Shown here piece by piece: positions 12,538 through 18,131 of a DNA stretch of 18,131 bases. The stretch comes from Azoarcus sp. (GTDB taxonomy: Bacteria; Pseudomonadota; Gammaproteobacteria; Burkholderiales; Rhodocyclaceae): assembly GCA_031259795.1 (NCBI GenBank), contig JAIRLA010000171.1, positions 1-18,131 on the forward strand, read 5' to 3'. Within the stretch, counting starts at the first letter, position 1. Every line of letters begins with the position of its first letter. The notes beneath the pieces were generated by a model that did no database searches, was not told the origin of the DNA, and saw nothing but the letters and a program-made list of their open reading frames with translations. The position numbers and the translations under genes were made by a program.

Positions 12538-13824
12538 ATGAACGCGGAAACCTCCGTTTCTGTAACATCCGCTTCTGTTTTACCCAGAGATAAAATCTGG
12601 ATTGCTGTTTTCATTTTCGGTTTTCTGGTGCTGATGATGGACGGCGCCGATCTGATGTTCCTGGCCTACAGCCTGGCGGAGCTGAAGAAAGAATTCCAGC
12701 TCACTCAATCCGAGGCCGGCTCGCTGGGCACCATCACCCTGATCGGCATGGCCATCGGCGGCATTTACGGCGGCTGGGCGGCGGACCGCTTCGGGCGGGT
12801 CAAGACCGTAATCTGGTGCGTGGCGATCTTCTCGATCGGCACCGCGGTGCTGGGGGCCACCCATGGCTACTGGCAATTCGCGTTTTTCCGCTTCATCGCC
12901 GCGCTGGGGCTGGGGGCGGCCTACGTCACCTGCAACACGCTGATGGCGGAATATGTGCCGACCAAGTACCGCACCACGGTGCTGGGCGCCTTGCAGGCCG
13001 GATGGTCGGTGGGCTACCTGCTGGCCACCATCCTGGCGGGACTCATCATCCCGCATCCGGATTACGGCTGGCGCTGGCTGTTCTACGTCGCGCTGATTCC
13101 GGTGGTGCTCACGCTGCTCATGCACTGGATGGTGCCGGAGCCGCATTCATGGGTGGAAGCCAACGCCAAGCGTCTCCTGGGAAAAGCGGCAGGCGTCGCC
13201 AACCAGACCGCCCAAAAAGCGGAAAGCGCCTACAAAATCATTTTCGACACGCCGCAAATTCGCAACATGTTCATCCTGTGGTGCCTGACCGCGAGTTTCC
13301 TGCAATTCGGCTATTACGGCGTCGGCAACTGGATGCCCTCTTATCTCGAAAAAGAGATGGGCATGGAATTCAAGAAGATGACCGAATACATGGTCGGCAC
13401 CTACACCGCCATGATTCTCGGCAAGATCATCGCCGGATGGGTCGCCGACCGGATCGGGCGGCGGCCCGTCTATGCGTTCGGGGCCATCGCCGCCGCCGTG
13501 TTCCTGCCGCTGATCGTCCTCTACCACACGCCGGAGAACATCATCTTCCTGATGACGGCTTTCGGCTTCGTCTATGGCATTCCCTACGGCGTAAACGCGA
13601 CCTACATGACCGAAAGTTTCGAGACCAGGATACGCGGCACCGCTGTCGGCGGCGCTTACAACGTCGGGCGGATCATGGCCGCCGTCGCCCCCTTTGCCAT
13701 CGGATTCCTGGCCGACCGGGGTTCCATCGGCACGGGCTTTCTGGTCATGGGCGGGGCGTATTTCCTGTGCGGCCTGTTGCCCGCGCTCTTCATCAAAGAG
13801 AAACTCTACGACCCGCAGAAATAA
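12538..13824 (+). CDS. MFS transporter, AAHS (aromatic acid:H+ symporter) type
   Basis: This 428-residue, 12-helix major facilitator starts at ATG 12538 with AAAGGA upstream. Helix 1 carries the acidic motif MMDGADLMFLAY (33-44), comparable to the DGxD motif of AAHS carriers that is needed for aromatic acid uptake. The loop 2-3 motif is GGWAADRFGR (78-87), and its counterpart after helix 8 is GWVADRIGRRP. A central hydrophilic loop (about 200-235: EANAKRLLGKAAGVANQTAQKAES) separates the two six-helix halves. It lies 55 nt after the dehydrogenase gene and is closed by a strong terminator, so it is the last gene of the IclR-dehydrogenase-transporter operon. The likely role is proton-coupled import of an aromatic or related carboxylate. 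Substrate identity is inference. Confidence 0.88.
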   Translation: MNAETSVSVTSASVLPRDKIWIAVFIFGFLVLMMDGADLMFLAYSLAELKKEFQLTQSEAGSLGTITLIGMAIGGIYGGWAADRFGRVKTVIWCVAIFSIGTAVLGATHGYWQFAFFRFIAALGLGAAYVTCNTLMAEYVPTKYRTTVLGALQAGWSVGYLLATILAGLIIPHPDYGWRWLFYVALIPVVLTLLMHWMVPEPHSWVEANAKRLLGKAAGVANQTAQKAESAYKIIFDTPQIRNMFILWCLTASFLQFGYYGVGNWMPSYLEKEMGMEFKKMTEYMVGTYTAMILGKIIAGWVADRIGRRPVYAFGAIAAAVFLPLIVLYHTPENIIFLMTAFGFVYGIPYGVNATYMTESFETRIRGTAVGGAYNVGRIMAAVAPFAIGFLADRGSIGTGFLVMGGAYFLCGLLPALFIKEKLYDPQK

Positions 13825-13844
13825 TAGCGGGCATACACGACTCG

Positions 13845-13883
13845 AAACCGCTTGCCCGCCATTCCGGCGGCAAGCGGTTTTTG
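13845..13883 (+). terminator. Rho-independent terminator after the MFS gene
   Basis: A perfect 12-bp stem AAACCGCTTGCC / GGCAAGCGGTTT (13845-13856 with 13869-13880) has a 12-nt loop that can pair further, and is followed by TT then g. It lies 20 bp beyond the MFS stop. Confidence 0.9.
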
Positions 13884-13912
13884 TCGCGGGCGCGGAAACG
13901 CGGAAAAAAAAA

Positions 13913-13920
13913 GAGGAGGG
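13913..13920 (+). promoter_or_regulatory. Strong Shine-Dalgarno deciding the GTG start of the methyltransferase
   Basis: GAGGAGGG ends 4 nt before GTG 13925. The frame is open much further upstream, through the preceding terminator and the MFS gene, so this site fixes the start. Confidence 0.7.
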
Positions 13921-13924
13921 TGGA

Positions 13925-14602
13925 GTGAGTTACGCCAATTCACGTATTCCGGCGAGCGCCCAGCAAGGGGTGCATGAGCGGTTGGCGGCGCGGGTGAGGA
14001 CACATCTGGAGCATCCGTTCCGCAAGCCGGTCGCCGATTGCAACCGCGCCGCGCACGCGCGGGCGCTGGCGGGGTGGGACGGGCGAGCGCCGTTGATTCT
14101 CGACGCGGGCTGCGGGGTGGGGCACAGCACGATCGAACTGGCGCGGACATTTCCCGACCATTGGGTGATCGGCGTGGATCAATCGGAGGAGCGCCTGCAA
14201 CGGCGCAAGCCTTATCCCGCCGCACTGCTGCCGGACAATATGGTGTTCGTGCGCGCCGATCTGGTCGATTTCTGGCGCTTGCTCGCCGAAAATGGCCCGC
14301 GCCTGGCGCGGCACTACATTCTCTATCCCAATCCCTGGCCCAAGATCGGACATCTCGGGCGGCGCTGGCCGGCGCACCCGGTGTTTCCGTTCATTTGCCG
14401 CCTTGGCGGAACGCTCGAATGCCGCAGCAACTGGGCGGTCTATGTGGCCGAATTCGCGCTCGCGCTGGAGCTGGCGCTGGGCCGCGCCGTACCGTGGGAG
14501 ACATTCGCGGCGGAGCAGGCCTTGACACCGTTCGAGCGCAAGTACCGCGATTCGGGACAGACCCTGTACCGCCTGTGCGCCGATCTCGGCGCGGCGCGCT
14601 GA
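13925..14602 (+). CDS. TrmB-like SAM-dependent methyltransferase
   Basis: This 225-residue protein uses a GTG start with GAGGAGGG upstream. Rossmann motif I is LILDAGCGVGHS (57-68), and motif II ends in GVDQSEERL. The segment YPNPWPKIGHLGRRW (134-148) and the C-terminal TPFERKYRDSGQTLYRL (201-217) are counterparts of the TrmB motifs (S/P-D-P-W-P-K...RR and T-x-F/Y-E-x-K). TrmB makes m7G46 in tRNA variable loops. Here the usual Asp of the PDPWPK motif is Asn (Asn136), and the following basic segment is reworked (GHLGRRW-AHPVFP). It may therefore be a diverged paralogue with a different target rather than the housekeeping enzyme. It converges on the MetC-type gene with only 20 bp between stops. 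Confidence 0.75.
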   Translation: MSYANSRIPASAQQGVHERLAARVRTHLEHPFRKPVADCNRAAHARALAGWDGRAPLILDAGCGVGHSTIELARTFPDHWVIGVDQSEERLQRRKPYPAALLPDNMVFVRADLVDFWRLLAENGPRLARHYILYPNPWPKIGHLGRRWPAHPVFPFICRLGGTLECRSNWAVYVAEFALALELALGRAVPWETFAAEQALTPFERKYRDSGQTLYRLCADLGAAR

Positions 14603-14622
14603 AAACTGGCGGCGCGGCGCGA

Positions 14623-15837
14623 CTACGCGGCGGCGGCGGCGAGCGCCGCTTCCATGTCCGCGCACAGATCGGCGGCGCTTTCCAGCCCGGCGGCGATGCG
14701 CACCAGCGCGGGAGAGATACCGGTCGCCTGCATGCGTTCGGGACTGAGCGAAGCCTCCCACATGGAAGCGGCATGGACGACCAGAGTTTCGACCCCGCCC
14801 AGGCTGACCGCGTGCCGGGCGAGTTTGAGCGAAGCCGCGAATCGTTTGGCCGCCTTGTAACCCGTGTGCGCGTCGCCCTTGAATTCGATGCTCAGGACGC
14901 CGCCGCCGTGTTGCATTTGCCGCTTGAAGAGAGCGTGTTGCGGATGGCTTTCCAGCTCCGGGTAATGCACCCGCGCGATAGCCGGATGCTTTTCCAGAAA
15001 GCGCGCCAGCGCCAGCGCGTTTTCGCTCTGGCGCTCGACGCGCAAGGGGAGAGTGCGCAAACCGCGCAGGAGCAGGAACGCGGTAAACGGGCTGACATTG
15101 GTGCCCAGGGCGATCGACCGTTTCCAGATTCTTTCGATGCTGTCCGCATTGCCGCACACGACGCCGGCGATCAAGTCGCTATGTCCGCCCAGATATTTGG
15201 TGGCGCTGTGCAGAACGAGGTCGATGCCGAAATCGCGCGGGCGCTGGTTGATGGGCGAGGCAAAAGTATTATCGGCCAAGGTGGTGATGCCGTGCGCGCG
15301 CGCGAAACGGGCGACGGCGGCCAGATCGGTGAGCGCCAGAGTGGGATTGGAAGGCGTCTCCACGATAAACAGCCGGGTATTCGGGCGCACGGCCTCGCGG
15401 AAAGCGTCGGCGTCGCGCTGGTCGACAAGCGTGACTTCCACGCCCAGTCCCGGCAGGAGATCGGTGAGGAGCTGGGAAGTACCCATGTAATGCGCGCTCT
15501 GCGCGACGATGTGGTCACCCGCCTTGACCAACGACAGCAGGGTAGTACTCATCGCCCCCATGCCGGAAGCGCACAGCAGCGCCGACTCCGCGTTTTCCAG
15601 ACGGGCGACGAGCCGTTCGCAGCGCTCCTGCGTGGGATTGCCGTAACGCGCGTAGTAGCGCGGATGGCGCGGTTCGTTCGCCATGGCGGCGAACTCTTCG
15701 GAAGTACGGGCGCAGTAAGTCGAAGCGGTATAGATCGCCGGAGCGAGCGCGGTATCGTTGAGTTCCGGGCGGCTCCAGTCCTGGTCGCCATGGATGACGA
15801 GGGATTGGAGGTCGAGCGGGGTGTCGTCGAGGTTCAT
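14623..15837 (-). CDS. metC: Cys/Met metabolism PLP-dependent enzyme (cystathionine beta-lyase type)
   Basis: This 404-residue fold-type I PLP enzyme starts at ATG 15837 with AGGAG 9 nt upstream. The open frame reaches 16239, but that part translates repeat DNA. Family landmarks are ARYGNPT (63-69, Tyr and Arg binding the phosphate of the neighbouring subunit), SGMGAMSTTLL (91-101), TPSNPTL (161-167), Asp189 in LADNTF, which contacts the pyridine nitrogen, and the Schiff-base Lys214 in HSATKYLGGHSD. Overall layout and N-terminus (LVIHGDQDWSRPELNDTALAPAIY) fit cystathionine beta-lyase of proteobacteria. Cystathionine gamma-synthase/lyase and methionine gamma-lyase share these motifs, so substrate specificity is not certain. 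It is likely cytoplasmic, in methionine and cysteine interconversion. Repeats occupy its promoter region. Confidence 0.85.
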   Translation of the reverse strand: MNLDDTPLDLQSLVIHGDQDWSRPELNDTALAPAIYTASTYCARTSEEFAAMANEPRHPRYYARYGNPTQERCERLVARLENAESALLCASGMGAMSTTLLSLVKAGDHIVAQSAHYMGTSQLLTDLLPGLGVEVTLVDQRDADAFREAVRPNTRLFIVETPSNPTLALTDLAAVARFARAHGITTLADNTFASPINQRPRDFGIDLVLHSATKYLGGHSDLIAGVVCGNADSIERIWKRSIALGTNVSPFTAFLLLRGLRTLPLRVERQSENALALARFLEKHPAIARVHYPELESHPQHALFKRQMQHGGGVLSIEFKGDAHTGYKAAKRFAASLKLARHAVSLGGVETLVVHAASMWEASLSPERMQATGISPALVRIAAGLESAADLCADMEAALAAAAA

Positions 15838-15913
15838 CGGAAATGCGCTCCTGGAATGCCGGCCGGGGAAAAACCGCATTCTACAAGCTGCGCGCTTTTC
15901 CCCTTCGCATCGG

Positions 15914-16366
15914 GGATCGGATCTGTCCAGCGGCGCTCGCGCGCCGGATAGAACGAACTGGATTGCCACGTCGCTGCGCTCCTCGCAATGACGAGGTAGG
16001 GGGTGGCTTTCGCAATGACGAGTTCTTGCGATGGAACTTCCCTCCCCCGCTTGGCGGGCGAGAGGGTGGCCGAAGGCCGGGAGAGGGTTTCCTTCCATAC
16101 GGAGCGCAGCGACGCTGATTTCTTTGCGGTGGGGCATGGACAAGCGTCCCGCTCCTTCCTCCCCCTTTTTATCCAGCGGCGCTGCGCGCCGAATGGTTGG
16201 AAGCCCTCTCCCGCCCCTGACGGGCACCCTCCCCCGCAAGCGGGGGAGGGGAGTTCATCGGACGGAGGGAATCCCTCGAAAGAACTCGTCATTGCGAGGA
16301 GCGCAGCGACGTGGCAATCCAGTTCCTTCCATCCAACGCGCGAGCGCCGCTGATTGAATCTGATCC
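15914..16366. repeat. Composite repeat island with 82-bp inverted ends
   Basis: 15914-15995 and 16285-16366 are inverted copies of equal length (82 bp). By eye they differ at about 10 positions and are identical over the inner 41 bp (ending gctcctcgcaatgacgag). Between them, modules B and C (16032-16120), D (about 16125-16180), C (16175-16196) and B (16200-16254) are themselves arranged as an inverted pair. The island fills the whole gap between the start of the MetC-type gene and the 3' end of the DASS gene. No gene is present in it. Confidence 0.8.
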
Positions 16367-16388
16367 CGGCGCCCGCCCCCCGCTTTCC

Positions 16389-17843
16389 CTACCAGATAAA
16401 CCTGCCAAAGAACGCCAGTACGCCAATCGAGAGGACGACCAGCCAGAAGCCCGCTTTGATCATTTCCTTCTGCTGGATATGGCCCGTGCCGAAGACGATG
16501 GCGTTCGGCGGCGTTGCCACCGGCAGCATGAAGGCGAGCGAAGCGCCGATGCCGATCACGATGGGCAGCAGGTGCGGCGGCATGCCCAGCGCTTCGCCCA
16601 CCGGACCGAACAATGGCACCAGCAGCGCGGCGGCGGCGGTGTTGCTGGACAGCTCGGTCAGGCAGATGATGAAAGTCGCCACGGCCAGCAGGGCGACAAA
16701 GCCATCGCCGCCGCTGAGCATGCCGCTCATGCCTTGCGCCAGCACCTGGCTCGCGCCGGAGCTTCCCAGGACGGCGGAGAGGGTGAGGCCGCCGCCGAAC
16801 AGGTACAGCACGCCCCACTCGGTGTTTTCCTGGATCTGTCTCCAAGTGGCGACGCCCGAGACGCCGATCAGCACGGCGGCGCCCACGGCGACCAGGGAAT
16901 CGAATTGCTTTTCGCCCCCGAGGAATACGCGCAGCTTGTCGCTGAAAATCCAGCTGCACGCCGCCAGCAGGAAGATGAGGATGGTGACGACGCGGGCGCG
17001 CGTCCAGCGGAAGCGGAACGCCTTGATCTCCACGCGATGGGAGAGCTTGGGCCGGAACACGAGGTAAAGCACGCCCACCATGAGGGGCAGCATGACGATC
17101 ATCACCGGCAGGCCGTATTTCATCCAGTCCGTGAACTCGAACACCATCTCCTGCTGGCGCAGGTAAGCGGCGGCGATGGCGTTGGGCGGACTGCCGACGA
17201 GCGTGCCCAGGCCGCCGATGCTGGCGGCGTAGGCGACGCCCAAGAGCACGAAGACGAAGGTGTTGCGCTCCTTCTCCCTGTCCAGATTGCCCAGGATGCC
17301 CATCGCCAGCGGCAGCATCATCGCGGCGGTGGCGGTGTTGCTGATCCACATCGACAACCCCGCCGTCGCCAGGAAGAGCATGACCGCCGCCGCGCCGAAG
17401 TGCCCGCGCGCCAGTTGCAGCAGGCGGTGGGCGATCAGCCGGTCGATGCCCTGCACGTGCAGCGCCGTGGCGAGCGCGAATCCGCCGAAGAACAGGAAAA
17501 TCGTCGGATCGGCAAAGGTTTGCAGCGATTTCTTGACGTCCATCAGCCCGAAGGCCACGGCCAGTACCGGCACGAGCAGCGCGGTGATGGTGACGTGGAC
17601 GGCCTCGGTGAGCCACAGGGCGCCGGCGAAGAACAAAATGGCCAGCCCGGCGTTGGTCTTGGACTCGTAGGGCAGGTATTTGTACATCAGCCACATGACG
17701 ATGAGGGCGGCCACGAGGATGGCGAGGTCGCGCAGGGAAATATTGTGCCCATGCGTGATGACCTCCTCGGAGCTTTCCAGATGCTCGTCGATGGGTTCTT
17801 CGTCCAGATTGACGTTGTCGCCTGTGATGTCATTCGTACTCAT
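16389..17843 (-). CDS. DASS/SLC13 family anion (dicarboxylate) transporter
   Basis: This 484-residue inner-membrane protein starts at ATG 17843 with AAGGAG upstream. An acidic cytosolic N-terminus (1-33) precedes about 11-12 helices. The two family Ser-Asn-Thr substrate motifs are present: ISNTAT (167-172) and ELSSNTAAAA (397-406). Each is followed by its second-half signature, GTLVGSPPNAIAAAY (213-227) and ATPPNAIVFGTGH (443-455). This is the inverted-repeat architecture of VcINDY-like carriers that import C4-dicarboxylates, citrate or sulfate, usually with Na+. Specificity cannot be assigned. The gene stands alone between two near-identical 140-bp direct repeats. No clear sigma-70 promoter was found in the short leader. 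Confidence 0.92.
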   Translation of the reverse strand: MSTNDITGDNVNLDEEPIDEHLESSEEVITHGHNISLRDLAILVAALIVMWLMYKYLPYESKTNAGLAILFFAGALWLTEAVHVTITALLVPVLAVAFGLMDVKKSLQTFADPTIFLFFGGFALATALHVQGIDRLIAHRLLQLARGHFGAAAVMLFLATAGLSMWISNTATAAMMLPLAMGILGNLDREKERNTFVFVLLGVAYAASIGGLGTLVGSPPNAIAAAYLRQQEMVFEFTDWMKYGLPVMIVMLPLMVGVLYLVFRPKLSHRVEIKAFRFRWTRARVVTILIFLLAACSWIFSDKLRVFLGGEKQFDSLVAVGAAVLIGVSGVATWRQIQENTEWGVLYLFGGGLTLSAVLGSSGASQVLAQGMSGMLSGGDGFVALLAVATFIICLTELSSNTAAAALLVPLFGPVGEALGMPPHLLPIVIGIGASLAFMLPVATPPNAIVFGTGHIQQKEMIKAGFWLVVLSIGVLAFFGRFIW

Positions 17844-17963
17844 ATATAAGACTCCTTTTCCAGAACCGCAAGATTGGGGATGTTCCGGGTAAAGGGGAAT
17901 ACAGACAATCCCTTATCCCGGGAACTATCCGACGCGCGGCGCCATCGGCTTGAACCGCCGCGT

Positions 17964-18131
17964 GGATTGCCGCGGCGACAAGCGCCTCGCGATGACGAGT
18001 TCGTGCGATGAAACTTCCCTCCCCCGCTTGGCGGGCGAGAGGGTGGCCGAAGGCCGGGAGAGGGTTTCGTTCCATACGGAGCGCAGCGACGCTGTTTTCT
18101 TTGCGGTGGGGCACGGACAAGCGTCCCGCTC
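17964..18131. repeat. Dispersed repeat upstream of the DASS gene
   Basis: A 'gattgccgcggcgacaagcgcc...gatgacgag' end is followed by modules B, C and D. Positions 17992-18131 match 16015-16154 base for base except for about 5 mismatches in 140 bp by eye. The repeat continues past the window edge. Confidence 0.85.

Noticed and set aside
14038..15951. 637-codon open frame across the methyltransferase and the MetC-type gene
   Set aside because: It is out of frame with the first and antisense to the second, has shadow-type composition and no start signals. High GC produces such frames.
15838..16388. Small genes in the repeat island (several open frames with 'RRAAPLDK' or 'GNPLPAFGHP' peptides)
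   Set aside because: These peptides are translations of the dispersed repeat. They recur in several frames and lack ribosome-binding sites.
1..18131. tRNA or rRNA genes
   Set aside because: No cloverleaf with a GTTCRANNC arm and no rRNA-like segment was noticed by eye. A tRNA scan would be needed for certainty.

Overview
The window is about 18 kb of GC-rich, Gram-negative DNA, most likely from a betaproteobacterium of the Rhodocyclales or Nitrosomonadales type. The evidence is a PEP-CTERM protein, exosortase-A-associated hydrolases, outer-membrane proteins (MipA/OmpV and a BtuB-type TonB receptor), a cobalamin riboswitch, and abundant 'gtcattgcgag' intergenic repeats. The species assignment is inference.

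Layout. Positions 1-84 hold the 3' remnant of an IS transposase, followed by a repeat element. Two minus-strand genes follow: a lipoprotein of unknown function (279-881) and an extremely acidic small protein with its own promoter and terminator (1147-1623). From 1840 to 5047 lies an exosortase-A satellite cluster. A GNAT (CelD/BcsL-type) acyltransferase is divergent from an acyl carrier protein and the hydrolase 2 / hydrolase 1 pair known from PEP-CTERM/XrtA loci. No exosortase, acyl-CoA ligase or decarboxylase is present in the window. A MipA/OmpV outer-membrane protein follows (5261-6097). A decayed 87-bp fragment of a btuB-like gene comes next, then a choice-of-anchor-L PEP-CTERM protein (6476-7357) preceded by a convincing sigma-54 promoter. 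A minus-strand BtuB-type receptor (7609-9459) sits behind a cobalamin riboswitch (about 9590-9760).

From 10499 to 13824 an apparent operon encodes an IclR regulator, an acyl-CoA dehydrogenase and an AAHS-type MFS transporter, closed by a strong terminator. This looks like uptake plus a CoA-dependent oxidation step for an organic acid. A TrmB-like methyltransferase (plus) and a MetC-type PLP enzyme (minus) converge at 14.6 kb. A DASS/SLC13 dicarboxylate-type transporter (minus, 16389-17843) is flanked by nearly identical 140-bp direct repeats.

Two themes deserve attention. First, a PEP-CTERM cargo gene with sigma-54 control lies near a partial exosortase-associated acyl-transfer cluster. Second, a modular, MITE-like repeat family has colonised nearly every large intergenic gap and even supplies the C-terminal tail of the GNAT gene.
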